Shown: positions 1 to 4,910 of the stretch, piece after piece
Layout of the letters: each line of letters starts with the position of its first letter
How positions within the stretch are numbered: the first letter of the stretch is position 1
DNA from: Lentisphaeria bacterium UBA1791
GTDB taxonomy: Bacteria; Verrucomicrobiota; Lentisphaeria; Victivallales; Victivallaceae
Length of the DNA stretch: 7,901 bases
Assembly: GCA_002314455.1 (NCBI GenBank)
Contig: DCFZ01000045.1
Span: forward strand, 6,732 to 14,632
Direction of reading: 5' to 3'
The notes under the pieces: generated by a model
Database searches by the model: none
What the model was told of the DNA's origin: nothing
The model's input: only the letters and a program-made list of their open reading frames with translations
Position numbers and translations under genes: made by a program

Positions 1-25
1 TAAAAATGGTGGTGGGAGATGGATT
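1..25. repeat. 25-bp direct repeat, copy 1 (matches tRNA-Tyr 3' end)
   Basis: Positions 1-25 are identical to 184-208, at an offset of 183 bp. The repeat covers the A-tract next to the tRNA, the encoded CCA, the 3' strand of the acceptor stem, the 3' strand of the T-stem and two T-loop bases. Identity ends abruptly at position 26 (g) versus 209 (c). Its left limit cannot be seen because the window begins there. Confidence 0.85.
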
Positions 26-146
26 GCCGGGCTTCGCCCTGCTTTCCTTGCGGAAAGCCATCCGCTGCGCTTCTCGAACCAGATGGTATCGACTCCACCG
101 CACTGCGTGCGGGCGCATAAATGCGCTCTCCCACGCCCCGATTTTT
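1..146 (-). repeat. GC-rich structured element with a tRNA-Tyr-like 3' end
   Basis: On the minus strand this segment is almost entirely self-complementary. A closing inverted repeat GTGGGAGA/TCTCCCAC (127-134 with 12-19) lies inside imperfect outer arms that include AAAAAT (2-7) and ATTTTT (141-146). Inside are hairpins GCGCAT/ATGCGC (about 112-125), GCAC/GTGC (about 100-110), GCTTTCC/GGAAAGC (about 41-58) and GGGC/GCCC (about 29-39). The 3' end reads AATCCATCTCCCACCACCA, identical to the end of the neighbouring tRNA-Tyr including CCA, and a GATGG just 5' of the last two hairpins can pair with CCATC like a T-stem. It lies beyond the tRNA operon terminator and I see no convincing promoter for it. 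It could be a dispersed repeat, a tRNA-derived pseudogene with inserted hairpins, or a small structured RNA. No protein is claimed here. The window may cut its left edge. Confidence 0.5.
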
Positions 147-148
147 CC

Positions 149-178
149 AAAAAAAAACTGTAACTTGCGTTACAGTTT
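149..178 (-). terminator. Intrinsic terminator of the tRNA operon
   Basis: A perfect 10-bp stem (155-164 with 169-178) with a TTGC loop is followed on the minus strand by a run of T residues (A-run at 149-157 on the plus strand). It lies just downstream of the tRNA-Tyr 3' end, so it closes the Leu-Gly-Tyr transcript. Confidence 0.85.
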
Positions 179-183
179 ATTTG

Positions 184-208
184 TAAAAATGGTGGTGGGA
201 GATGGATT
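184..208. repeat. 25-bp direct repeat, copy 2 (inside tRNA-Tyr)
   Basis: This is the second copy of the repeat at 1-25. Here it is part of an intact tRNA-Tyr gene, so this copy is presumably the original. Duplications of tRNA 3' ends are typical of attachment sites of tRNA-targeting integrated elements, but only 158 bp separates the two copies and no integrase is visible. Confidence 0.85.
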
Positions 209-274
209 CGAACCATCGAAGGTAAGACCAGCAGATTTACAGTCTGCCCCCTTTAGCCACTCGGGAATCCCACC
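190..274 (-). tRNA. tRNA-Tyr (GTA)
   Basis: The minus strand folds into a class II tRNA. The 7-bp acceptor stem is GGTGGGA/TCCCACC, followed by discriminator A and an encoded CCA. The anticodon arm is GCAGA-CTGTAAA-TCTGC with anticodon GTA, and the T-arm is GATGG-TTCGAAT-CCATC. A long variable arm is present, as usual for bacterial tRNA-Tyr. It is the last gene of the three-tRNA operon and supplies tyrosine for UAU/UAC codons. Its 3' end is duplicated at positions 1-25. Confidence 0.95.
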
Positions 275-281
275 AATTGTT

Positions 282-355
282 TGGAGCGGGTAACGGGGGT
301 CGAACCCGTATTACCAGCTTGGAAGGCTGGTGCACAGCCGTTATGCCATACCCGC
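282..355 (-). tRNA. tRNA-Gly (TCC)
   Basis: The minus strand gives a standard 74-nt class I tRNA. The acceptor stem is GCGGGTA/TACCCGC with discriminator T and an encoded CCA. The anticodon arm is CCAGC-CTTCCAA-GCTGG with anticodon TCC, and the T-arm is ACGGG-TTCGACC-CCCGT. It reads GGA (and by wobble GGG) glycine codons. It is the middle gene of the operon, only 7 bases upstream of tRNA-Tyr. Confidence 0.95.
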
Positions 356-381
356 GATACCCTGTTCCGGCATTGAGCTTG

Positions 382-402
382 ACCAATCCGAAACGGATTG
401 GT
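382..402 (-). other. Perfect hairpin covering the tRNA-Leu 3' end in the precursor
   Basis: The minus strand reads ACCAATCCG-TTT-CGGATTGGT, a 9-bp perfect stem whose 5' arm begins with the discriminator base and CCA of tRNA-Leu. No T-run follows, so it is not an intrinsic terminator. Inference: it is a processing signal or accessory structure in the spacer of the tRNA precursor. Confidence 0.6.
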
Positions 403-484
403 GCCGACGGAGGGAGTTGAACCCTCACTCCGGTGAAGGAACTAGGACCTGAACCTAGCGCGTCTGCCATTCCGCCACGTCGGC
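399..484 (-). tRNA. tRNA-Leu (CAG)
   Basis: The minus strand gives a class II tRNA. The acceptor stem is GCCGACG/CGTCGGC (read as the two paired strands), with discriminator A and an encoded CCA. The anticodon arm is CTAGG-TTCAGGT-CCTAG with anticodon CAG, and a long variable arm precedes the GAGGG-TTCAACT-CCCTC T-arm. It reads CUG, a main leucine codon in a G+C-rich genome. It is the first gene of the operon, about 43 bases from the predicted transcription start. Its 3' ACCA is the start of a perfect hairpin with the spacer that follows. Confidence 0.95.
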
Positions 485-533
485 TACTCAACGTTTTTGA
501 ATCAACCCTGTCCCCTTTGCGGAACAGTTTCTT

Positions 534-562
534 AATATATGCCAGAACTTTGTATTTTTCAA
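534..562 (-). promoter_or_regulatory. Promoter of the tRNA operon
   Basis: On the minus strand a -35 TTGAAA (557-562) is separated by exactly 17 bp from a -10 TATATT (534-539). The predicted start near 527 leaves a leader of about 40 nt before tRNA-Leu. The T-tract of the upstream gene's terminator (573-580) sits just above the -35 box and could act as an UP element. Confidence 0.75.
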
Positions 563-572
563 GCGGAAAATC

Positions 573-620
573 AAAAAAAATCACGCTTCCGGAATTTTTT
601 TCCGGAAGCGTGCCGTTTTT
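573..620 (-). terminator. Intrinsic terminator of the large secreted-protein gene
   Basis: A 12-bp perfect stem (582-593 with 601-612) with a 7-base loop is followed on the minus strand by eight T residues (plus-strand A-run 573-580). The stop codon of the gene at 633-3758 lies about 20 bases upstream. A plus-strand T-run at 615-620 means it could also act in the other direction. Confidence 0.88.
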
Positions 621-632
621 TAGCTCGTTACC

Positions 633-3600
633 CTACTTTTTGAGGATGATGATCGAGTCTTTTTCGACGTTGTCGAAGGTCTGCGTTTTGCCGTTGAACT
701 CAACCGTCAATTTCTTGACCGGGTGATAGCAGAAAACCGCCGCGCCGTTTTCGCCGACCCACGTCGTGCCGAAACTCGTCTCGCGGATGAAGGGCATTTG
801 GGTGACGGCGAGCGCTTCGTTGATTTTCGGATTGAGCTTGCCGATGCGCTCCAGTTTCGCGATCTCGCGCGGCGAACGCTCGAAGTTCAACGCATAACCT
901 TCGGTGTGCGTCAGCATGAAAGCGTCGTACATCGCCATACGGAAGTAATCGAGGTCGATGTCGTGGACTTCGTTGGAGTAGTTCAATCCGCCCAGCAACG
1001 CAAATTCGTTGCCGGAGTAGGGCAGATAAACCTGCCGGCGGTACCAGTAGGAATTCAACCCCAGCGGCGTGCATCCCTCGATGCCGAACTGCAGATCGTG
1101 GTCGTGGTAGAACTTGTAGATCGTCAGCGCCGCGTCAAGCCCCGTGCCGGATTCCTCGCCCGCGAAGTTGACGTTGCCGGTCTGCGTACCGCCCATGTCG
1201 GTGTAGATCGCGCCCATCCCCGCCTTGACGGCGTTTTCGATGATCGCAAAGTACCACTTCTGCACGTCGGGATTGTTCATATCCAGCACCGGGTGAATGC
1301 CGCCGTACGCATAGATCGAGCCGTCGGGGTTGCGCAGGAAGAAATCCTTGCGGGCGTGGACTTTTTCGCCGTCGCCGTGCGTGTAGTCCGCCGCCGTCCA
1401 CGGACGCGGACGCATCCCGTTGGCGCGAATGAGATCATAGGTCGGATTTTGCGTGCGGTCGAGGCTCTCGATCGGGCTGGGGCAAAGTTGCAGATGGAAC
1501 TGCTGGAAACCGAGCTTGCCCGCGGCTTCGATCGCCTTGCGCGGCTCGTCGCCCGTAAGGGTGTTGGTATGGCTCGCCGTCGGCACCGACGGGATCTCGC
1601 GCAAGTTGGCGGCTTGGCGCAAATTGTGACGCTGGAATTGGTACATCGCCATCCAGTCGTTGTGCGGATTTTCCTTGCCCGCGGAAAAGCCGTGCCACAT
1701 ATATTTCGTCGTCATCGGCGCCTTGCGGCGACCGACGGTGACCGAGAGGTTTTCCTTGATCGTTTTGCCGCCCTGCGCGACCGAGGGATTCACCTCGACC
1801 ACCTGCGGCGCTTCGGTAAAGCTCGAGTAGATGCCTTGCGGCGCGACGATCCAGCTGAAAGGCTGACCCGCCGAGAAGAAACCGTAACTGCCGCACGACT
1901 GCTGTTTTTTGCCGGAATAGTCGAATTCCGCATAACCGCGCGGACCCGCGTAGCAGGCGAGGCGTTTCACCTGGTGCCCGGCAAGCGTGTCGCCGAGCCG
2001 GATCTCCGCCGGAAACGCGATCGTCTGCAAGTTGCCTTTGTATTCCTTGACGTCGATGCGGTCGGCGATGCAGTCGTAGTGGCGGCCGTCGAGGTCGAGC
2101 GTTCCCGCCTTGAACTGCCAGTCGTACTTGCCGCTTTCATTGCTGAAGTGAAGCCGGACGGTATCGCCGTCGACTTCCGCGCCGTTGTACTGCCAGGCGA
2201 CGAGTTTGGATTTTACGGATTTGCGCATGTTTTCGACGGCTTCCGCGCCGACGAGATTCTGCTCCATCGCGCCGAAAAATTTCATCTTGGGCGATTCGCT
2301 GAAGTTGAGTTGCGCCTGCTTCTGATTGGGGTAGGTGACGGCAACTGCGCCCTTGTCGCTGATGACGAGCTTCGTGCCGTTGGCAAACGTGGCGACGTTG
2401 CCCTCAAGCTTCACGCCTTTGACGTCGGCGATCTCCCACTTGACGGGATCGATCCTGACGCTCGCTTCGGCGATTTCGACTTGCGGAACGACGGCGCTGT
2501 GCTCCATCAGCTTTGCCGGATCGACTTTGAGGTTCGCCGAGAAACCGACCATCGCCGCCATCAGCGGCTGACCGTATGCCCAGCTCCAGAGCTGACGCAA
2601 ACCGCTCTGACGATTCCAGTCAAAGGCGAAATAAACGACCTTGCCCTTGCCGATGTTTTTTTCGGCGATATAGGCGCCGAGCTTGTCGCCCGTCGGCGAA
2701 AGCACGTAGGAAAGCACTTTGGCACCGGGAACCGGTTGCACGACGTTCGTCCCGTGAAAGACCGGCAGTTTTTCCGGCAGGAAAGAGAAAATTTCGCCTT
2801 CCGGACGGCTCGCCGCAAATTGTTCGACATCGTCGTTGAGGATGTCACCCTCAAGCGTGACGGGGAGCAGTTCCTGCAATGAATCCGGCACGTTGCAGTT
2901 GAAAAAGACCACGCCGCCGTTTTCGACGTATTCCTTCAATTTCGCGATGCGCTCGGGCGTAAAGAGTTTTTGCTGATTGGCGGCGGGAATCGCCGTGAAA
3001 AGGACCGCCTTGTACTTTTTGAGATTGGCGAAACTCGGGGTGATGCCGTCTTTCGCCTTGGGTTCGACCTTGTCGCTCAAAAATTGCTTGATCGAGGCGC
3101 CGCCGAGACCGTCAAGGTAGACGCTGTTGACGCAAGTTGTGCGCAATCCCGCCTTGGCGTAGAGCGTCGTGCAGTCGCCGGCGACCCACGGACGATTGCC
3201 GTGGAAAAGGAGGAATTCGGGATTCCCCTTTTCGCCCTGAACGGGCAGATTGATCTGGACGACTTCTTCGCCGATGCGCTCGGCGTTGGCGACTTCGCCG
3301 ATGCCGTTTTCGGGGTCGAAAGCGGGATCATCGGTAAAGAGGATCGTGTCGATGCGCGAATAGCCGGACTCCGACTTGAGCTGGATCGTATTTTCGCCCG
3401 CCTTGAGCCGGACGGGATTGGTTTTCTTTTCCCAAATGTAGCCGGAGGTTTCCTTCTTGTCGCCGAAACTGCCGGCGTTGACGCCGTTGACCGTAATCTT
3501 GATCTTGCGGTAACCGCCGCCTTGGGAATTGGTGCGCACATACATCGTGTAGGCGCCCTCTTTTTCCACCTTGAAAGAACCTTTGGCGACGATACCCGTC

Positions 3601-3758
3601 TGCAAATTGGAGTAGAGCATCTTGAGTTCGGAAGCTTTCCCGTCGGGGGTGACCATCCATTTGCCGGTGTCGTTGAGCTTTTCCGCTTCGACCTTAAAGG
3701 TCGCGGCGCTTGCGGCACAGCAGGCGGCGAAGCCGAGCAGTGTCCAGAGTTTTTTCAT
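633..3758 (-). CDS. Secreted multidomain putative glycoside-hydrolase-like protein
   Basis: The 1041-residue protein has a Sec signal peptide (about 1-19: MKK, a hydrophobic core, then an alanine-rich cleavage region). Residues about 20-150 look like a galactose-binding-like (CBM-type) beta-sandwich, with VEAEKL, YVRT, GGGYRKI, VNG, SFGD and SRIDTILFTDD. A segment at about 170-310 resembles a ThuA/glutamine-amidotransferase-like fold (LKEYVENGGVVFFNC), with no catalytic triad recognised. Then comes a beta-rich region and a putative TIM-barrel at about 690-930, carrying DFFLRNPDG, IYTDMGG (D854) and FGIEG (E894), the last two reminiscent of clan GH-D-type active sites. The C-terminal ~80 residues look like a small beta-domain. 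The role is inferred to be glycan breakdown in the periplasm or outside the cell; substrate and exact family are not recognised. I chose the start at 3758 rather than an in-frame ATG at 3800 because AAGGAG lies 7 bases upstream and the signal peptide begins there. It is monocistronic, with its own terminator. Confidence 0.85.
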   Translation of the reverse strand: MKKLWTLLGFAACCAASAATFKVEAEKLNDTGKWMVTPDGKASELKMLYSNLQTGIVAKGSFKVEKEGAYTMYVRTNSQGGGYRKIKITVNGVNAGSFGDKKETSGYIWEKKTNPVRLKAGENTIQLKSESGYSRIDTILFTDDPAFDPENGIGEVANAERIGEEVVQINLPVQGEKGNPEFLLFHGNRPWVAGDCTTLYAKAGLRTTCVNSVYLDGLGGASIKQFLSDKVEPKAKDGITPSFANLKKYKAVLFTAIPAANQQKLFTPERIAKLKEYVENGGVVFFNCNVPDSLQELLPVTLEGDILNDDVEQFAASRPEGEIFSFLPEKLPVFHGTNVVQPVPGAKVLSYVLSPTGDKLGAYIAEKNIGKGKVVYFAFDWNRQSGLRQLWSWAYGQPLMAAMVGFSANLKVDPAKLMEHSAVVPQVEIAEASVRIDPVKWEIADVKGVKLEGNVATFANGTKLVISDKGAVAVTYPNQKQAQLNFSESPKMKFFGAMEQNLVGAEAVENMRKSVKSKLVAWQYNGAEVDGDTVRLHFSNESGKYDWQFKAGTLDLDGRHYDCIADRIDVKEYKGNLQTIAFPAEIRLGDTLAGHQVKRLACYAGPRGYAEFDYSGKKQQSCGSYGFFSAGQPFSWIVAPQGIYSSFTEAPQVVEVNPSVAQGGKTIKENLSVTVGRRKAPMTTKYMWHGFSAGKENPHNDWMAMYQFQRHNLRQAANLREIPSVPTASHTNTLTGDEPRKAIEAAGKLGFQQFHLQLCPSPIESLDRTQNPTYDLIRANGMRPRPWTAADYTHGDGEKVHARKDFFLRNPDGSIYAYGGIHPVLDMNNPDVQKWYFAIIENAVKAGMGAIYTDMGGTQTGNVNFAGEESGTGLDAALTIYKFYHDHDLQFGIEGCTPLGLNSYWYRRQVYLPYSGNEFALLGGLNYSNEVHDIDLDYFRMAMYDAFMLTHTEGYALNFERSPREIAKLERIGKLNPKINEALAVTQMPFIRETSFGTTWVGENGAAVFCYHPVKKLTVEFNGKTQTFDNVEKDSIIILKK

Positions 3759-3806
3759 ACCTGTTCTCCTTGTTTGTCGTGAAAGGGCAAAAATCCACAT
3801 ATTTTT

Positions 3807-3815
3807 AATATAGCA
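3807..3815 (-). promoter_or_regulatory. Candidate extended -10 promoter of the large secreted-protein gene
   Basis: The minus strand reads TGC-TATATT, an extended -10 (TGn) motif, about 50 bases upstream of the ATG at 3758. I see no good -35 box 17 bp upstream, where the sequence is A/T-rich. The predicted start near 3800 gives a leader of about 42 nt containing AAGGAG. The rest of 3816-3899 is A/T-rich with a G5 run and holds no gene that I can support. Confidence 0.45.
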
Positions 3816-3899
3816 TGCAATTGAAAAAATAAAATAAAAAGGAGGGGGATTTTATTTGTTTTTACAAGCCTTGCAACTTTATTGGAACGCTTTACCTGT

Positions 3900-3945
3900 A
3901 AAAAAAGGCTGTTGCCTGCCTTGAAACAAGGCTTTGCAACAGCCT
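3900..3945 (-). terminator. Intrinsic terminator of the small secreted-protein gene
   Basis: A two-tier hairpin has an outer 10-bp stem (3906-3915 with 3936-3945) and an inner 6-bp stem GCCTTG/CAAGGC (3918-3923 with 3927-3932) with an AAA loop. It is followed on the minus strand by seven T residues (A-run 3900-3906). It lies 18 bases after the stop codon of the gene at 3964-4494 and separates it from the downstream secreted-protein gene. Confidence 0.88.
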
Positions 3946-3963
3946 GAAAAGACGAGTCGTCGA

Positions 3964-4494
3964 TCAGTCGAGCGATTCCAGTTCTTCGACCGCTTCGGCG
4001 AGTTCCTCGGCGTTGTCGCTCGGGATGAATTTTTCATCCTGCGTGAAAAGGATCGAGTCGAGACGGCTGACAGCGGCAAAAGGAACCGCTTCAAGAAAGA
4101 GTTTGTCGGTCAGTTCGACGGGGAGCATGGCGCGCTTCCACTTGTATTCCGGCTTGCCTTTGACCGCGACTTTGCCGTCGCCGAATTTGCCGATGCTCTG
4201 ACCGTTGATGAAGACCTGCGTTTTGCGATAGCCTTCGCCGAAGTCGAGCGTGCGGACCCAGACGTAGTATTTGCCGGCGGCGGGCACGCCGTAGTTGCCG
4301 CTGCCTTTGTTGGCGTCGTTGTTGCCTTTCTGGAAGTTGTTGGTGGCGGTCGCGACGCGACGGCCCATGGCGGCATTCTGACCGCCATCCGCCCACGCCC
4401 CCTTGTTGGGCAGGTGTTCACCTTCGATACGGAATTCAATGGCGCCGGCGAGCGCACCCGCCGCAATCAAAGAAGCAATCAACATCTTTTTCAT
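3964..4494 (-). CDS. Small secreted protein, stand-alone carbohydrate-binding-like module
   Basis: The 176-residue protein has a Sec signal peptide (about 1-18, MKKMLIAS then an alanine/glycine-rich stretch) and a single beta-sandwich-like module. It is clearly paralogous to residues 20-150 of the large protein encoded downstream. Corresponding blocks are EFRIEGEHL/TFKVEAEKL, YYVWVRT/YTMYVRT, EGYRKTQVFING/GGYRKIKITVNG, GKFGDGK/GSFGDKK and SRLDSILFTQD/SRIDTILFTDD. The C-terminus is a short acidic tail (AEELAEAVEELESLD). There is no catalytic domain. Inference: a secreted or cell-envelope glycan-binding protein, or a decoy or assembly partner of the large enzyme. AAGGAG lies 8 bases upstream of the ATG. 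Own promoter and terminator make it monocistronic. No specific family name is claimed. Confidence 0.82.
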   Translation of the reverse strand: MKKMLIASLIAAGALAGAIEFRIEGEHLPNKGAWADGGQNAAMGRRVATATNNFQKGNNDANKGSGNYGVPAAGKYYVWVRTLDFGEGYRKTQVFINGQSIGKFGDGKVAVKGKPEYKWKRAMLPVELTDKLFLEAVPFAAVSRLDSILFTQDEKFIPSDNAEELAEAVEELESLD

Positions 4495-4527
4495 TTTTTC
4501 AACTCCTTGTTTGGTTGGATGACTCTT

Positions 4528-4556
4528 ACTATATACTGCCGAAGCGCTTTTTTCAA
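4528..4556 (-). promoter_or_regulatory. Promoter of the small secreted-protein gene
   Basis: On the minus strand a -35 TTGAAA (4551-4556) and a -10 TATAGT (4528-4533) are separated by exactly 17 bp. The predicted start near 4521 gives a leader of about 27 nt that contains AAGGAG (4503-4508). Confidence 0.68.
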
Positions 4557-4560
4557 GCGC
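4541..4560 (-). promoter_or_regulatory. Palindromic operator-like site over the -35 region
   Basis: The spacer contains the perfect 8-bp palindrome AAGCGCTT (4542-4549). A second AAGCGC (4555-4560) forms an inverted repeat with it around the -35 box. Palindromes centred on CG with A/T flanks resemble LacI-family operators (AAnCGnTT). A binding site for a sugar-responsive repressor is an inference from motif and position; no such regulator is in the window. Confidence 0.35.
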
Positions 4561-4581
4561 GTCAGCTGGAAAACATTTCTG

Positions 4582-4610
4582 TTCGACAAATCGTCAAATG
4601 AAGTTATATG
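4582..4610 (+). promoter_or_regulatory. Weak candidate promoter in front of a possible small gene
   Basis: TTCGAC (4582-4587), a 17-bp spacer and TATATG (4605-4610) form a plausible but poor promoter. The predicted start near 4617 would place the AAAGGA at 4628-4633 and the ATG at 4642 in a sensible leader. Confidence 0.3.
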
Positions 4611-4641
4611 GTAAAAAAGAGTTGACGAAAGGATCGTTGCG

Positions 4642-4746
4642 ATGGATCACTACTGGCTTGCCTTTGTTCCCTTTTTGGGTCGCCGCCGTGGATATATCAT
4701 CTTGTTGCGATTGAGCGATCTTGTCAACATTAAGATCGCGCCCTGA
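4642..4746 (+). CDS. Possible 34-residue hydrophobic/basic small protein
   Basis: A short open frame starts at an ATG with AAAGGA (4628-4633) 8 bases upstream and a candidate promoter above it. The product begins MDHYWLAFVPFLGRRRGYI. It has two hydrophobic patches (about residues 5-12 and 18-26) around an RRR cluster and ends in NIKIAP before TGA. It is too short to judge coding potential, and nothing recognisable is encoded. A hairpin (4715-4722 with 4732-4739) overlaps its 3' end. It may be a chance frame in a regulatory region, so this is a tentative call. Confidence 0.25.
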   Translation: MDHYWLAFVPFLGRRRGYIILLRLSDLVNIKIAP

Positions 4747-4837
4747 GCCCCCCTTGTCCCCTTCGTCCCCTCATTGATTTCGCGGCGGTGCCGCGAGCCC
4801 TCCGTCGATTTTTTTTTGCTTTTTTTTCAAAAAACGC
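4747..4837. other. C/T-rich repeat, GC hairpin and T-tracts, no gene
   Basis: This stretch holds three near-tandem units of 8-9 bases, CCCCTTGT, CCCCTTCGT and CCCCTCATT (4750-4775). A perfect 7-bp hairpin TCGCGGC-GGT-GCCGCGA follows (4780-4796), then long T-tracts at about 4809-4828. The T-tract begins about 12 bases after the hairpin, too far for a normal intrinsic terminator. The T-tracts lie directly above the mraZ -35 box and may act as an UP element. Confidence 0.5.
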
Positions 4838-4866
4838 TTGCATTTTGGAAAAAAATGGAATATATT
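4838..4866 (+). promoter_or_regulatory. mraZ promoter
   Basis: The -35 TTGCAT (4838-4843) and -10 TATATT (4861-4866) are separated by exactly 17 bp, with A/T tracts directly upstream. The predicted start is near 4873, giving a leader of about 38 nt to the mraZ ATG. The spacer is almost wholly occupied by the first copy of the 19-bp repeat. Confidence 0.75.
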
Positions 4867-4893
4867 GATAGCAGTTTGGAAAAAAATGGAATA
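4844..4893 (+). promoter_or_regulatory. Candidate MraZ-box array: two 19-bp repeats, four TGGAA boxes
   Basis: Positions 4844-4862 and 4875-4893 are identical 19-mers 31 bp apart (about three helical turns). Each contains TGGAA-AAAAA-TGGAA, so boxes start at 4846, 4856, 4877 and 4887. The 10-bp period matches the known E. coli MraZ site of TGGGN repeats with 5-nt spacers, but with AA in place of GN. The first pair fills the -35/-10 spacer and the second pair lies just after the predicted start. This suits autorepression by the mraZ product encoded immediately downstream. Confidence 0.65.
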
Positions 4894-4910
4894 AAAATCG
4901 GGTAAATCTT

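Noticed and set aside
1..146. Integron attC site or CRISPR repeat
   Set aside because: No RYYYAAC/GTTRRRY core sites are seen and there is no repeat-spacer periodicity.
6..293. 95-codon plus-strand open frame
   Set aside because: It runs through the structured repeat, a terminator and into tRNA-Tyr on the other strand; it is not a protein gene.
237..584. 115-codon minus-strand open frame
   Set aside because: It covers tRNA-Leu and tRNA-Gly and ends inside tRNA-Tyr, and it starts in a terminator; a chance frame through RNA genes.
723..2882. 719-codon plus-strand open frame
   Set aside because: It lies antisense to the large secreted-protein gene in a G+C-rich region. Its product is arginine/valine-rich without recognisable domains, and it is explained by third-position bias of the real gene.
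2970..3782. 270-codon plus-strand open frame
   Set aside because: It is antisense to the signal-peptide and binding-module part of the secreted protein, which has an SD and paralogue support; a shadow frame.
3759..3800. Fourteen-codon upstream extension of the large secreted protein
   Set aside because: An in-frame ATG exists at 3800, but the extension would place charged residues before the signal peptide and ignores the AAGGAG 7 bases before ATG 3758. The predicted transcription start is also at about 3800.
4780..4818. GC hairpin followed by T-tract as terminator
   Set aside because: About 12 bases separate the stem from the T-run, unlike a functional intrinsic terminator.
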